From: Rhizobium lusitanum
GTDB taxonomy: Bacteria > Pseudomonadota > Alphaproteobacteria > Rhizobiales > Rhizobiaceae
Length of the DNA stretch: 64,000 nt
Assembly (NCBI RefSeq): GCF_014189535.1
Contig: NZ_CP050304.1
Location: forward strand, 268,029-332,028
Reading direction: 5' to 3'
Positions 34,924 to 45,245 of this stretch are shown piece by piece. The notes beneath the pieces are model-generated. The model was not told where the DNA came from. It saw only the letters and a program-made list of their open reading frames with translations, and made no database searches. Made by a program: the position numbers and the translations under genes. Every line of letters begins with the position of its first letter. The first letter of the stretch is position 1.

Positions 34924-35688
34924 ATGACTGCCATCGATCTGAACAGCGATCTCGGTGAAAGCTACGGCGCCTGGCGCATGGGCGACGACGACACGATGCT
35001 TGCCATCGTTTCCAGCGCCAATGTCGCCTGCGGCTTCCATGCAGGCGATCCCGCCGGCATCTGGAAGACCGTCAAGGCGGCCGCCGATAAGGGTGTTTCG
35101 ATCGGGGCGCATGTGTCCTATCCCGATCGCGTCGGCTTCGGCCGGCGCGACATGGACGTGACGAGCGGCGAACTGATCGCCGACGTCATCTACCAGATCG
35201 GCGCCCTGAAGGGCATGGCGGCAGCCGCGGGAACAACCGTCGGCTATGTCAAACCGCATGGCGCCCTCTACAACCGCATCGCCCATGACCCGAAACAGGG
35301 ACAGGCGGTGATCGACGCCATCAAGGCGATCGATCCTTCGCTGGTGCTGATGGGCCTTGCCAACGCCCCGATCCTTAAGCTTGCGCAGGCGTCAGGCCTG
35401 AAGACCGTTGCCGAAGCCTTTGCCGACCGTGCCTATACGCCTGACGGACAACTGGTTTCGCGCCGCGAACAGGGTTCCGTGCTGCATGATACGCAGCGCA
35501 TTGCCCAGCGCATGCTGCAGCTTGCCAACAAGGGCACGCTGGAGGCTGTCGACGGTTCAACCATCAGGATCGACGCGCAATCGATCTGCGTGCATGGGGA
35601 CAGCCCCGGTGCTGTTGCCATCGCTCATGAAATTCGTCGCGCCTTCGAAGCCGACGGCGTCACCGTCCGCTCATTCCTATCCGCCTGA
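34924..35688 (+). CDS. pxpA: 5-oxoprolinase subunit A (LamB/YcsF family)
   Basis: The 254-residue protein opens '[40 protein letters not shown]', the defining motif of LamB/YcsF proteins, and has '[10 protein letters not shown]' in the middle. With PxpB and PxpC it forms the ATP-dependent prokaryotic 5-oxoprolinase, which converts 5-oxoproline to glutamate. GAGGAG precedes the ATG. The spacing of 11 bases from the transporter gene supports one operon. Confidence 0.92.
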   Translation: MTAIDLNSDLGESYGAWRMGDDDTMLAIVSSANVACGFHAGDPAGIWKTVKAAADKGVSIGAHVSYPDRVGFGRRDMDVTSGELIADVIYQIGALKGMAAAAGTTVGYVKPHGALYNRIAHDPKQGQAVIDAIKAIDPSLVLMGLANAPILKLAQASGLKTVAEAFADRAYTPDGQLVSRREQGSVLHDTQRIAQRMLQLANKGTLEAVDGSTIRIDAQSICVHGDSPGAVAIAHEIRRAFEADGVTVRSFLSA

Positions 35689-35712
35689 TCAGGCATCCAC
35701 GGGAGGAACATC

Positions 35713-36519
35713 ATGATCGCCATAAACGATCTTCGCCACGTCAAGGTCGAAGCGGCGCGCACCGCACGCGCGCGCTATCGCGCAGGCACCATCGAGCCGA
35801 CGTCGGGCATCGCCCCCGGTTTCACCCAGGCCAACATGATCGTGCTGCCGCGCGACTGGGCCTTCGACTTCCTGCTCTATGCACAACGCAATCCGAAAGC
35901 CTGCCCAGTTCTCGACGTTTCGGATCCGGGCTCACATGCGACACTTCTGGCGCCGGGGGCCGATCTGCGCAAGGATTTGCCGCTCTACCGCATCTGGCGT
36001 GACGGCAAACTGGCTGAAGAAACGGCGGATGCAACCGTTGCTTGGGGCGAACATCCAGACCTCGTCAGTTTCCTGATCGGTTGCAGTTTCACCTTCGAGA
36101 CATCGATGGTCGAGGCAGGTATCGAGATCCGCCACATCACCGACAGGTCCAATGTGCCGATGTACCTGACCAACAAGGCCTGCCGCCCGGCGGGACGCCT
36201 GCACGGCAACATGGTCGTCTCGATGCGGCCGATCCCGGCATCGCGTGTGGCGGATGCCGCCACCATTTCGGGCCGCTTTCCGGCGGTGCACGGCGCGCCC
36301 GTGCACGTCGGCGCGCCTGAAGAGATCGGCATCAAGGATCTGGCCAAGCCGGAGTTCGGCGATCCGGTGCGCATCAAGCCCGGTGAGGTCCCCGTCTTCT
36401 GGGCCTGCGGCGTCACTCCGCAGGCAGCCGTCATGGCATCTGGCGTGCCTTTTGCCATCACCCATGCGCCGGGGCATATGTTCATCACCGATATTCCCGA
36501 TTCAGCCTATCACGCCTGA
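35713..36519 (+). CDS. YcsI/DUF1445-family putative hydro-lyase
   Basis: The 268-residue protein has the family features '[40 protein letters not shown]' and '[16 protein letters not shown]' followed by '[13 protein letters not shown]'. DUF1445/YcsI proteins are related to D-glutamate cyclases, which make 5-oxoproline from D-glutamate. In Bacillus ycsI sits in the ycsFGI-kip operon. Here it lies between pxpA and the pxpBC fusion with a GGGAGGA ribosome site, so a role in the same pathway is likely. Confidence 0.88.
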   Translation: MIAINDLRHVKVEAARTARARYRAGTIEPTSGIAPGFTQANMIVLPRDWAFDFLLYAQRNPKACPVLDVSDPGSHATLLAPGADLRKDLPLYRIWRDGKLAEETADATVAWGEHPDLVSFLIGCSFTFETSMVEAGIEIRHITDRSNVPMYLTNKACRPAGRLHGNMVVSMRPIPASRVADAATISGRFPAVHGAPVHVGAPEEIGIKDLAKPEFGDPVRIKPGEVPVFWACGVTPQAAVMASGVPFAITHAPGHMFITDIPDSAYHA

Positions 36520-36526
36520 GGTTCCG

Positions 36527-38162
36527 ATGCGTTTCCTGCCTGTCAGCCTGACGGTTATCCTGGTCGAACTCGCCGATCTCGACGAGACGCTGGCGCTGTT
36601 TGCCTCTCTCGAGGCAGAGCCCGTGGACGGCGTCGTGGATATGGTGCCGGCCGCCCGCACCCTGATGATCCGGTTTCGTCCGGAAAAGCTGACGGCAGAG
36701 ACGCTGGCTGCCAATATCGCCACGCGTAATCTCTCCGCCCGCGTCGCGCCTTCGGACATGCTTGTCGAAATTCCGGTGAACTACGACGGCGAAGATCTTT
36801 CCGATGTGGCGACCCTCACCGGCCATTCGGTGGAGGAGGTCATCCGCCGCCACACCGAGAGCATCTTCACCGTCGCCTTCTGTGGCTTCGCCCCTGGTTT
36901 CGGCTATCTCGTCGGAGGCGATCCTGCGCTGCAGGTGGCGCGCCGCCAGAGCCCGAGGACAAAGATCCCGGCGGGTTCGGTCGCGCTCGCCGGCGCCTTT
37001 TCCGGCGTCTATCCGCAGGCAAAGCCCCGGCGGTTGGCAGATTATCGGCACGACGACGACGAAGATGTGGGATTTATCCCGCGATCCGCCGGCGCTGTTC
37101 CAGCCCGGCTACCGGGTCCGATTTTTTGATCTTGCCAAGAAATCGGCTCCTGCTTCGCCGACAATGGCAAGAGCTGCAACCTCCGCATCTGCCCCAACGG
37201 AAACCGAAACCCTGACGCTGAAGGTGCTGCTTGCTCCAATGCCCGCGCTGTTTCAGGATCTCGGCCGCTTCGGCCAGACAGGACAGGGCGTGTCGTCTTC
37301 CGGTGCACTCGATCAAGGCGCGCTAAAAGCTGCCAATCGCCTTGTCGGCAATCCTGCCGGCACAGCCTGTCTCGAAATCATCCTCGGTGGTTTCTCCTTC
37401 GAGGTATCCGGCCGTACTGTTTTCGGCATGACGGGCGCACCCTGCCCGATCAGCATCCGCGACGTTTCGGGCCGTATGTTTGCTGCCGAAACCTACCAGC
37501 CGGTCTCGCTCGAAGCCGGCGATGTCGTGACCCTTGGACAGGCGCCGACGGGCATGCGCAGTTACCTGTCCATTCGTGGCGGCTTTCATGTGAAGCCGGT
37601 GCTTGGCAGCGCCTCAACCGATACGCTCGCCGTGGTCGGGCCTGATCCCGTGACTGCGGGCATGGCTCTGGCTATCAACAACGAGGCATCGGACCTCACC
37701 AGTGTCTCGCTCACCGAAGCGCCGGCCTTCGATCATCCGGCCCCCGGCGAAGTCGTGACGCTTGATGTGATCATGGGGCCACGCAGCGACTGGTTCACCG
37801 AGGCCGGTAGCGCCACGCTTTCCGGGCAGCTCTGGACGATGACGCCGCAATCCAACCGTGTCGGTATCCGTCTTTCCGGCGACGTGCCGCTTGAGCGCAA
37901 GGACAAGGCCGAGCTGCCGAGCGAAGGCACGGCGACCGGCGCGATCCAGGTGCCGCATAGCGGCCAACCGGTGCTTTTTCTTGCGGACCATCCGCTCACC
38001 GGCGGTTATCCGGTCATCGGCACGGTCGCCGAATATCATCTCGATCTCGCCGGACAGATCCCGATCAATTCCAAGATCCGATTCCGGCCCGTGACGACCT
38101 TTGCCGACATCCAACCTGCAGGCCTGAGACGCGAACAGACGCAGGACCAACGAGAACAGTGA
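36527..38162 (+). pseudogene. pxpBC: PxpB-PxpC fusion (5-oxoprolinase/urea-amidolyase type), one-base frameshift
   Basis: The N-terminal part (ATG at 36527) is KipI/PxpB: 'IPVNYDGEDLSDVATLTGHSVEEVI' and 'FCGFAPGFGYL'. The C-terminal part is KipA/PxpC: 'DLGRFGQTGQGVSSSGALDQGALKAANRLVGNPAGTACLEI' and 'GPRSDWF'. The two are joined by an Ala/Ser/Thr-rich linker without a stop, so this is a fusion as in several rhizobia. At CCCC 37025-37028 one extra C shifts the frame: removing it gives 'YPQAKPGGWQIIGTTTTKMWD' across the join. The total span is 3n+1. It may be a real lesion or an assembly error. Confidence 0.85.
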
Positions 38163-38172
38163 GGAGACGTCC

Positions 38173-39909
38173 ATGAAAAAAGTGCTGATCGCCAATCGCG
38201 GCGAAATCGCCGTCCGCATCATCCGCGCCTGTCGCGACCATGGACTGCAATCGGTCGCGGTCTATGCCGAGCCGGACATAGATGCGCTTTTTGTGCAATT
38301 GGCTGACGAAGCCTACGGCCTGGACGGCAGCCGGCCAGCAGAAACCTATCTCGACATCGAAAAGCTGATCACTATTGCCACACGCTGCGGCGCGGATGCG
38401 GTTCATCCGGGTTATGGCTTCCTGTCTGAACGGGCCGAATTTGCCCGTGCCGTTCAGAAAGCCGGCCTGATCTGGATTGGTCCCGATCCGCATGTCATTG
38501 AGGCGCTCGGCGACAAGGTCGAGGCGCGGCGGATCGCGACCTCGGTAGGCGCGCCGCTGGTGGCCGGCAGCGAGGGGCCGGTCGAGACCGCAGCCGAAGT
38601 TATTGCCTTTGCCGAACAGCATGGCCTGCCGGTCGCCATCAAGGCCGCCCATGGCGGCGGCGGCCGTGGGTTGAAGGTCGTCTGGAAGATGGAGGAGGTG
38701 GCCGAACTTTACGAATCCGCCGTGCGCGAAGCCAAAGCCGCCTTCGGCCGTGGTGAATGTTTCCTCGAACGTTTCCTGGACCGTCCTCGCCATATCGAGG
38801 CGCAGGTTCTGGCCGACAAGCACGGCAATGTGCTGGTGCTCGGCACCCGCGACTGTTCGCTGCAGCGGCGCAACCAGAAACTCGTCGAGGAGGCTCCCGC
38901 CCCGTTCCTCAGCGATGCACAACGCCACGAGATCCATGATGCGGCCAAGCGCATCTGCGGGGCTGCAGGCTACTCGGGTGCAGGCACGGTCGAATTTCTG
39001 CTGGGCGTTGACGGTACGATTTCTTTCCTCGAGGTCAATACCCGTCTGCAGGTCGAGCATCCCGTAACGGAAGAAACGACCGGCATCGACCTCGTCATCG
39101 AACAGTTCCGCATCGCCGACGGATTGCCGCTGCGCATCACCGAGACGCCGACCCCGCATGGCCATTCGATCGAATTTCGCATCAACGCCGAGGACCCAGG
39201 TCGTGGCTTCCTGCCGACACCGGGCGCGATCACGCGCTTCGATGCCCCGTCAGGACCCGGCATCCGTCTCGACAGCGGCGTGGCTTCCGGTTCGACCGTG
39301 CCCGGCACCTTCGATTCCCTCATGGCAAAACTGATCGTCACCGGCGCCACCCGCGAACAGGCACTCGCTCGTGCCCGGCGCGCCTTGTGCGAGTTCAAGA
39401 TCGAAGGCATTGCGACTGTGCTGCCCTTCCACCGCGCGGCGATGGAAAGCCGCGACTTCACTGGAGAGGATGGATTCAAGGTGCATACGCGCTGGATCGA
39501 GACGGACTTCGCCGCCCTTCTGGAGGCGGAAGCCCGGCCGGCGCCGAGCCGTGATAACACGCTCATCCGCACCCATGTCGAGATAGATGGCAGACGCCAT
39601 GAGCTCGGCATTCCCTCTGCGCTTCTCGCCAGCTTGGGGAGCCTGCCGACCACTGCCGCTCCGGTTTCAGCTATTGCGGCCCACAACCCTTTGAGCATTA
39701 CTGCACCGATTTCGGGTACGTTGCAGGCCTTCAAGGTCGAAGATGGTGCGGAGGTCGCAGCCGGCGATCTGATTGCCGTCATGGAAGCCATGAAGATGGA
39801 AACCCAGGTGACGGCATCACAGGCTGGCAACATCCGTTTCAAGGTGGAGGCTGGCACCTTTCTGCACGTCGGAGCGGAGATCGCAAGCTTCGAGGTCCCA
39901 GCGGCGTAA
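38173..39909 (+). CDS. biotin carboxylase with fused biotin carrier domain
   Basis: The 578-residue protein starts '[30 protein letters not shown]' and has the full ATP-grasp biotin carboxylase set ('[12 protein letters not shown]', '[14 protein letters not shown]', '[14 protein letters not shown]'). A C-terminal carrier domain has the biotinylation site Lys541 in 'EAMKMETQV'. Such subunits serve acyl-CoA or urea carboxylases. Here no acyl-CoA carboxyltransferase is present, while the neighbouring PxpBC-type protein is homologous to the urea-carboxylase transferase domain, so the pair could act together (inference). GAGGAG precedes the ATG, 10 bases after pxpBC. Confidence 0.92.
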   Translation: MKKVLIANRGEIAVRIIRACRDHGLQSVAVYAEPDIDALFVQLADEAYGLDGSRPAETYLDIEKLITIATRCGADAVHPGYGFLSERAEFARAVQKAGLIWIGPDPHVIEALGDKVEARRIATSVGAPLVAGSEGPVETAAEVIAFAEQHGLPVAIKAAHGGGGRGLKVVWKMEEVAELYESAVREAKAAFGRGECFLERFLDRPRHIEAQVLADKHGNVLVLGTRDCSLQRRNQKLVEEAPAPFLSDAQRHEIHDAAKRICGAAGYSGAGTVEFLLGVDGTISFLEVNTRLQVEHPVTEETTGIDLVIEQFRIADGLPLRITETPTPHGHSIEFRINAEDPGRGFLPTPGAITRFDAPSGPGIRLDSGVASGSTVPGTFDSLMAKLIVTGATREQALARARRALCEFKIEGIATVLPFHRAAMESRDFTGEDGFKVHTRWIETDFAALLEAEARPAPSRDNTLIRTHVEIDGRRHELGIPSALLASLGSLPTTAAPVSAIAAHNPLSITAPISGTLQAFKVEDGAEVAAGDLIAVMEAMKMETQVTASQAGNIRFKVEAGTFLHVGAEIASFEVPAA

Positions 39910-40062
39910 TGTCAGGTTGTCTCGGTCAAATACTCTTCTTGGGATGCCGGCTGGATCAGGCCGTTGTCGCGGTGACGACAGAGCTGGCTCGGGAAAATCG
40001 GACAACGGGTATAAGTGGAATTTTGCCTGACTTCGGCTTAGATGCCGGGAACAGGAGATACC

Positions 40063-40373
40063 ATGACAAGACGACCTCGCCGGAACCACAGCCCGGCTTT
40101 CAAGGCGAAGGCGGCACTCGCAGCGTTGAGGGGTGAGCAGACCCTTTTGGATTGTCGCAGCAATTCGACGTGCACGCCAATCAGATCAAACAATGGAAAG
40201 ACCAACTCCTTGAGGGTGCAACCGGCGTGTTCGGCGTTGAAGCGAAATCCGAACCGGTAGGACCCACTGTCGATGTGAAGACGCTTCATGCCAAGATTGG
40301 AGAACTGACGCTCGAGAACGATTTTTTATCCGGTGCGCTCGTCAAAACCGGGCTGCTGAGCGGAAAGAAATGA
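40063..40373 (+). pseudogene. IS3-family OrfA, frameshifted
   Basis: 'MTRRPRRNHSPAFKAKAALAAL' is the helix-turn-helix opening of IS3 OrfA. The continuation 'LSQQFDVHANQIKQWKDQLLEGATGVFG' and the leucine-zipper-like 'KIGELTLENDFLSGAL' are in another frame. One base appears to be missing near 40150 (expected GATTTG, seen GATTG). CAGGAG precedes the ATG. Confidence 0.75.
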
Positions 40374-41188
40374 TCAACCGCAAACACAAACTGTCCGTGG
40401 TGCGTCAGGCAAAGCTTCTCGGCGTCAGTCGTAGCAGCGTTTACTACCTACCGCGCCCTAAGTCCGATGGCGAAATGGCCCTGATGAGGCGGATCGACGA
40501 GCTTCATTTGGACTATCCCTTCGCCGGAAGTCGAATGTTGCAAGGGCTTTTGAAGGCAGAAGGGCTTCAGACCGGGCGACTTCACGTTACCACGCTGATG
40601 AGGAAGATGGGTATTAAGGCGATTTACCGCCGTCCCAATACGTCAAAACCAGCGCCATTGCATAGGGTCTATCCCTATCTGCTGAGAAAGGTAGCGGTGA
40701 CCAGACCCAACCAGGCCTGGGCAATGGACATCACCTACGGTCCCATGGCGCGGGGATTCGTCTATCTCTGCGCCGTCGTCGATTGGTTCAGTCGTCGGGT
40801 TCTATCGTGGCAGCTGTCGATTACGATGGAGACGGCTTTCTGTATAGAAGCACTCGCCCGTTATGGAAAGCCCGACATATTCAACACGGACCAGGGATCG
40901 CAGTTCACGTCAACCGACTTCACGGCGGTGTTGAAGAACGCAGAAATCGCTATCTCGACGGACGGCAGAGGGGCGTGGCGGGACAACGTCTTTGTCGAGC
41001 TGCTCTGGCGTTCGATCAAATACGAAGAGGTTTATCTCCATGCCTATAAAACCGTGCCAGAGGTCCGAGCTGGGATCGGTCGCTATCTGACCTTTTATAA
41101 CAATCGACGCCCACATTCATCCCTTGACCTGCAGACGCCGGATCAGGCTTACTTCAACGCGCTGGCGCCGATGAAGGCTGCAGCGTAA
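40370..41188 (+). CDS. IS3-family transposase OrfB
   Basis: The 272-residue DDE transposase has 'HKLSVVRQAKLLGVSRSSVYYLPRP' (HTH_21), then the rve integrase core with catalytic Asp in 'WAMDITYG', Asp in 'FNTDQGSQF' and Glu in 'WRSIKYEEVYLHAY'. The length is complete. It overlaps orfA by four bases, as IS3 elements normally do for programmed frameshifting. Confidence 0.93.
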   Translation: MINRKHKLSVVRQAKLLGVSRSSVYYLPRPKSDGEMALMRRIDELHLDYPFAGSRMLQGLLKAEGLQTGRLHVTTLMRKMGIKAIYRRPNTSKPAPLHRVYPYLLRKVAVTRPNQAWAMDITYGPMARGFVYLCAVVDWFSRRVLSWQLSITMETAFCIEALARYGKPDIFNTDQGSQFTSTDFTAVLKNAEIAISTDGRGAWRDNVFVELLWRSIKYEEVYLHAYKTVPEVRAGIGRYLTFYNNRRPHSSLDLQTPDQAYFNALAPMKAAA

Positions 41189-41522
41189 CAACGGCGGAAA
41201 TCCACTTAACAAACGCTGGGTACTGTTCAGATAAACCGCGCCAGCTCACTGCTTCGGGGAGTTCCGAGATCTTTGTCGCCTTGAGGTCCGAGACGTCGAT
41301 GCGACTTGTAGTGAACAGCTTTCCTTGCAACATCACGATGTCAGTCGATGGCCGGCTGTCAACAATGGCCTGGGAATGATCGGTGGCCGCCTTGTCGGTC
41401 TCGGTTTCTTGCTGTTCAGACAGAAGAGCAAATGGGTCGTCGGCATCGGCGGTATCTGATCTATCACTGCCGGCGTAGCGAGTGGCTGAAGTATAGTATG
41501 ATGTCGATGCGATGGTCGTCAT
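41154..41522 (-). pseudogene. hypothetical gene truncated by the IS3 element
   Basis: From the ATG at 41522 the native sequence reads 'MTTIASTSYYTSATRYAGSD' and runs to 'AVSWRGLSEQYPAFVKW' at about 41209. The last 18 codons lie inside the IS end. The native part is acidic with a helix rich in Asp/Glu/Gln. Position and length suggest a small unknown protein cut by insertion. The family was not recognised. Confidence 0.45.
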
Positions 41523-41693
41523 GGCAAATCCCCCACGGTTGCTCTCGTTATTTGCCATGGAATCCTTGCGCCAACCTAAACTTGCGATGAGATGCGACCA
41601 AAAGCTAAAGATTGCACCCAGCCTACGAGGCGCCGAGCTAACTCGGTCGTGCGACCAGGACGATTGGTACCGATCTCGTACCGAATCTGGTGT

Positions 41694-42911
41694 CTACCGC
41701 AGCCGCAGTTTGAAAACGGCATAGACCAGCAAAGCTCCACTGCCAGCCGCCGCTAGCAGGAAGGGCGCGCGCAATGCCGCCTCACGGCCCACCTCATTTT
41801 CAACGAGCTGGACGACGATGCCTCCGGCAATAGCGCCGAGAGGCATGGAGCCCCAGCCGAAGAAGCGATAGATGCTGTTCACTCGGCCCAATAATTCGGC
41901 AGGGATGCGCCGTTGGCGCCATGAAACGGTGATTATGTTCCAGAGCATCGAGCCCGCCATCAGCGAGAACATCGCCGCGCCGACAATCATGGTGCTCGAA
42001 CTCAGACCGATGGCTGCATAGGTGACGCCCCAGATCGCCAGCGAGACAAAAAGGCTCGCCTGCGCACCGACCCGAGCGATAACCGTTTGGGCGCCGAGAC
42101 TTCCGACGACCGCGCCCATGGCGGCGACCGACATCAGCACGCCCTGCCCGACCGCGGAAAGCCCCAGCACCTCCTGGGCGAACAGGATGGTGATCGTGGT
42201 AGCCATCATATAGAGGAAATTCACCAGTCCCAGCACCACAGCAAGACGCAGCAACGGGACATCGCGCCGCATCCAGCGCACGCCCTCAAGCAGGGCCGGC
42301 CAGAACCGAGATGATGTCCGCAGTTGCGGAGGAAGCGTGATCAGCCAGACCAGCCCCGCGGCCAGCACCAGGGCGGCGGCGTCGAGGCCGAAAGGCAAGG
42401 CGATACCCGCCCCAATCAACAATCCGGCCAGTGGCGGTCCGATAAACTGGCCAGTCAGTTGCTCAGCACTCCACATCTGGCCATTGGCGGCCTCAAGGTC
42501 CTCGGGCGCGACGATGCCGGGAAGGATCGTCTGCGCAGCATTGTCTCGCAGAACCTCGGCCGAGCCCAGTAGAAAGGCCAATCCCACCAGCGCCCAGATC
42601 ATCTCGGGCACCGGCTGGCTCAAGGCTAGCATCATAATCGAAAGCACAATCCCTGCCCGCAGCATGTCGGCACGCGCAATCAGCTTGCGCCGGTCGGTCC
42701 GGTCGATGATTACGCCGGCTGGTAGGGCGAACAGTAGCCAGGGTAAACGCGCCGCCGCAGCCACGGCAGCAATGGCGATCGGTTCGCGCGTCATCAGCGT
42801 CGCAAGCCAAGGCAATGCCAGAACGATGAGCCCGTCGCCAAAGTTGGTCAGCGTTCCCGCTATGAACAAAAGGCGGTAGTTCCGGTTACGTACCAGCAAC
42901 GGTGCTGCCAT
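41694..42911 (-). CDS. MFS exporter, EntS/MFS_3 type
   Basis: The 405-residue protein has twelve helices and the subgroup signature 'LLFIAGTLTNFGDGLIVLALPWLATLMTREP' with 'DRTDRRKLIARADMLRAG' in the loop between helices 2 and 3. 'NAAQTILPGIVAPEDLEAANGQM' is typical of EntS/MefA-like exporters. AAAGGA lies upstream of the ATG at 42911. The ATG at 42944 has none. The substrate is unknown (siderophore or macrolide in relatives). No regulator is adjacent. Confidence 0.88.
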   Translation of the reverse strand: MAAPLLVRNRNYRLLFIAGTLTNFGDGLIVLALPWLATLMTREPIAIAAVAAAARLPWLLFALPAGVIIDRTDRRKLIARADMLRAGIVLSIMMLALSQPVPEMIWALVGLAFLLGSAEVLRDNAAQTILPGIVAPEDLEAANGQMWSAEQLTGQFIGPPLAGLLIGAGIALPFGLDAAALVLAAGLVWLITLPPQLRTSSRFWPALLEGVRWMRRDVPLLRLAVVLGLVNFLYMMATTITILFAQEVLGLSAVGQGVLMSVAAMGAVVGSLGAQTVIARVGAQASLFVSLAIWGVTYAAIGLSSSTMIVGAAMFSLMAGSMLWNIITVSWRQRRIPAELLGRVNSIYRFFGWGSMPLGAIAGGIVVQLVENEVGREAALRAPFLLAAAGSGALLVYAVFKLRLR

Positions 42912-43012
42912 GTTGAAGACATCCTTTTCTCGCCGTTCAATCATGCTGCGAAATTTCGAATATCACCGTCAAGAAAAGAATACCGTCCCAGCGACTTTCC
43001 CCTCTCCTGCCT

Positions 43013-43099
43013 GATCGGCTGGGGCTCTCCACCCGAGATGTTCTCAATCTTGCTCACGAGCTCGATGAAAAAGGAGTGACACCGCGTATTCCCAAACTG
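43013..43099 (+). pseudogene. serine-recombinase (resolvase) fragment
   Basis: The frame reads 'DRLGLSTRDVLNLAHELDEKGVTPRI', which corresponds to the 'DRL.RST.DLL.....L...G...' helix of Tn3-type resolvases. Neither the catalytic N-terminus nor the DNA-binding C-terminus is present. Confidence 0.55.
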
Positions 43100-43767
43100 G
43101 CGCTCGTCACAACAGGAGGCGAAGGCGGATTGCGATGGCGCTGCGCTATGTCAAAAGCACTATTGATTTCTGCAGCATCACATCGCCGAGCCGATTTCGT
43201 CTCCAGATACTCCTCGCCCCCCGGATGCCACCTTCCCGGCTATTGCCGACTTTTTGACCCCACCAAAAGGACTGCCGGAGGCTCTGGACGCACCGTTGAT
43301 CTGCGGCATTCTGGATCTGATGGGGTGAGCCACCCGCCACGCCCGCGCAAGGTCCTTCGATTGTATTGCGCGGAGACATTAGTGATTGCCGTCTTTGGAC
43401 CTGCCGGCGTCTTTTGTTTCAGTTTCGCGGGGCGTCCAATCGGCCGTCCAGATCCTCTTTCTCTGATCAATCATGATCTCCGCAAGCAGCATCAACGGGA
43501 TCGCGCCCAATATGTCGCTATCCGTGACATAGATCATGACCCACGAGCATTCCATCACGACGATGATTTTCGGCAGCAGCTCTCGGCCACGCTTGATTTC
43601 GTCTTTCACATGGGGCCGTTTGCTCGGCATCATCCCTCGCGATTTTTACCGCTACGCTGCCTTCCATTCTCTATCGGGAAAGTGCCCCCAACACCACCGC
43701 GATCCCGGCCTGCACAGCTTCAACGCTATTGTCGTGGATTGCCAGAATGGTCGGCCTCGTCCTTGTT

Positions 43768-44010
43768 CATTTAGCAGCGGCGACCCAGCGATCCTATATT
43801 AATGCAGTCCAGAAGTTCAGCCGCTATTTCGGTGGATCGCCCGATCGGCTCGGTCCCGCAGATATTCACACCTTTCAGGTTCACCTCGTTTCAACCGGGA
43901 TATCGTGGGCATCGTTAAACCAGATCGTGTGTGCGCTTCGATTTTTCTATGGAATCACGCTTGGCCATGACGATGTCCCTGATCGGATCCCTGACGCAAA
44001 AAGCTACGCC
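43768..44010 (+). pseudogene. tyrosine-recombinase N-terminal fragment
   Basis: 'TQRSYINAVQKFSRYFGGSPDRLGPADIHTFQVHLVSTG' followed by 'SLNQIVCALRFFYGITLG' matches the SAM-like core-binding domain of transposon-type integrases. The catalytic domain is absent and the sequence then runs into the end region of the haemoglobin gene. A small piece of a lost transposon. Confidence 0.65.
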
Positions 44011-44065
44011 GGATCGCGCAATTATCAAGCCCTTTCAACAGGGCCGTTCAAAGCGCGTTCGGCAG

Positions 44066-44512
44066 TCACGCCTTGTCCCCGGGCCAAGTCCATTTCGGGA
44101 CCGACCGCAGCGGGTGCAGCTCTGCGTCGGTCGCCGCGTTCGAGTTCTGCATGGCCACGTGAGAGCCAAATTCGACATGCTCGCGGACGGCCTCACGAAA
44201 CGTTTCGTCTCGTGGCATCCCGGCATTGTCCAGGGCCGCCATGTAGAGTTCGACGAAGCGAGCCCGCTGTTCTTCTTCAATATGGAGGCCCCGGTGCACG
44301 GCGATCAGATGGGCAAACCCAAGCTCCCCGCTGAATCGGTCCGGGCCGCCAAACGACTCTGCGGTAAACGCCGTTAGGTGATCGATATGCTCCGGCTTGC
44401 CGTCTCCAAACAGCGGCTTCAACAACGGGTCTGCGAGGACGCTCGCGTAGAACAGGCTTTCGAGACGATGGAGCGCTTCTTCACCCCCGGCAAATTCAAA
44501 CAATGATGGCAT
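44066..44512 (-). CDS. group II truncated haemoglobin
   Basis: From the ATG at 44512 (GGAG upstream) the product is 148 residues: 'SLFEFAGGEEALHRLESLFYASVLADPLLKPLFG', 'HIDHLTAFTAESFGGPDRFS' and 'HLIAVHRGLHIEEEQRARFVELYMAALD'. The proximal His lies in 'VHRGLHI'. Group II truncated haemoglobins bind O2/NO and help with nitrosative or oxidative stress. The length is normal. Upstream (44525-44700, minus strand) ends a broken frame, '..NDLFVMPGRPAKLIRIEFGEAGGS..', of unknown family that may have preceded it in an operon. Confidence 0.88.
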   Translation of the reverse strand: MPSLFEFAGGEEALHRLESLFYASVLADPLLKPLFGDGKPEHIDHLTAFTAESFGGPDRFSGELGFAHLIAVHRGLHIEEEQRARFVELYMAALDNAGMPRDETFREAVREHVEFGSHVAMQNSNAATDAELHPLRSVPKWTWPGDKA

Positions 44513-44833
44513 GAACCACTCCACATTTTCGCAAGCCAGACATTTTCACTGCGGGTTTCGAATTTCTTGACGAGGACCGCCGCCTCATGGCGGGTCGATC
44601 AATGAACCGCCTGCTTCGCCGAACTCGATGCGGATCAGTTTAGCAGGGCGGCCTGGCATGACGAAGAGGTCATTGAGCGTTCGAACGGTTTTGTGCCCGC
44701 CGACTGAGTGTCGTGCGATCTAGCAGTGCCCGATCAGACAATGCCGACGGAGCGCCCGCTGTGGCCGGCCCAACTGCGAGCGGAGCAGGTGGGGACTTGC
44801 CAGTGTCAGCACTCTCCTAAGGTGATCCGCATT
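44513..44833. other. intergenic region with an unidentified gene tail
   Basis: On the minus strand a frame ending near 44590 reads 'TLNDLFVMPGRPAKLIRIEFGEAGGSLIDPP'. It looks like coding sequence but has no start nearby and I cannot assign it. Nothing else was recognised. Confidence 0.3.
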
Positions 44834-45206
44834 TTATTGCTGCGGGTCGTTGAATTGGTAATCCAGCCGGACTTTTCCAGCCTCATCCAACAACAGGAAT
44901 TCTGATCCAGTAGCTATGGCGGCGCCTCCGTTGGAGGGAGCGATTTCCCAAAGTATCCGCAAAGCATCGCCCTGCCCGGCATAATCGACCCCATGAATGA
45001 CGCAGCCGCCCTGTTTCACAAATCGGTTGTGAGCTGCGTTCACGCGCTCTTCGATCGCCTTGAGGCCATGGCCCTCAAATCCAGGAGCAAAATGGCTTGC
45101 CCTCGGAGGCCCAAATCTCCGTCAGTTGTCTGTTGCGCGCGGCTTCTTCACGATCATTCCAGATGGAAATCCAGCGGCGGCCAATTTCGGCATAGTTGAT
45201 AGACAT
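44834..45206 (-). pseudogene. SnoaL/NTF2-like protein, one-base frameshift
   Basis: The ATG at 45206 (AAGGAG upstream) begins 'MSINYAEIGRRWISIWNDRE', then 'NRQLTEIWASEGKPF'. Deleting one base of the AAAA at 45089-45092 continues directly into 'APGFEGHGLKAIEERVNAAHNRF', then 'EFLLLDEAGKVRLDYQF' and the stop. This is the layout of SnoaL-like/NTF2-fold proteins, often partners of SDR enzymes. The total span is 3n+1. It is downstream of the SDR gene on the same strand. Confidence 0.7.
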
Positions 45207-45245
45207 GCTTTTCTCCTTGTTGCCATATTTCATTACGTGAAGTTG

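Larger units (their letters stand above)
40012..41208 (+). mobile_element. IS3-family insertion sequence
   Basis: The element contains an orfA/orfB pair and is bounded by imperfect inverted ends: TAAGTGGAATTTTGCC at the left (from 40012) and the reverse complement TTAAGTGGATTTCCGCC at the right (to about 41208). The size of about 1.2 kb is normal. It truncates a minus-strand gene at the right end. No target duplication was obvious, so exact borders are approximate. Confidence 0.75.
42912..44065. other. mobile-element graveyard region
   Basis: Apart from the resolvase and integrase fragments listed separately, this 1.15-kb stretch has no intact gene. A minus-strand frame 43379-43633 with one possible helix ('ILGAIPLMLLAEIMI') cannot be supported. 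Confidence 0.4.

Noticed and set aside
36245..36526. upstream extension of the PxpB reading frame
   Set aside because: It overlaps the YcsI-like gene in another frame. The ATG at 36527 seven bases after its stop is better supported.
41154..41208. C-terminal codons of the truncated minus-strand ORF at the IS3 border
   Set aside because: These codons lie inside the IS3 end and are not native to the hypothetical gene.
43379..43633. 84-codon minus-strand ORF with one possible helix
   Set aside because: No convincing ribosome site or homology; it lies among transposon fragments.
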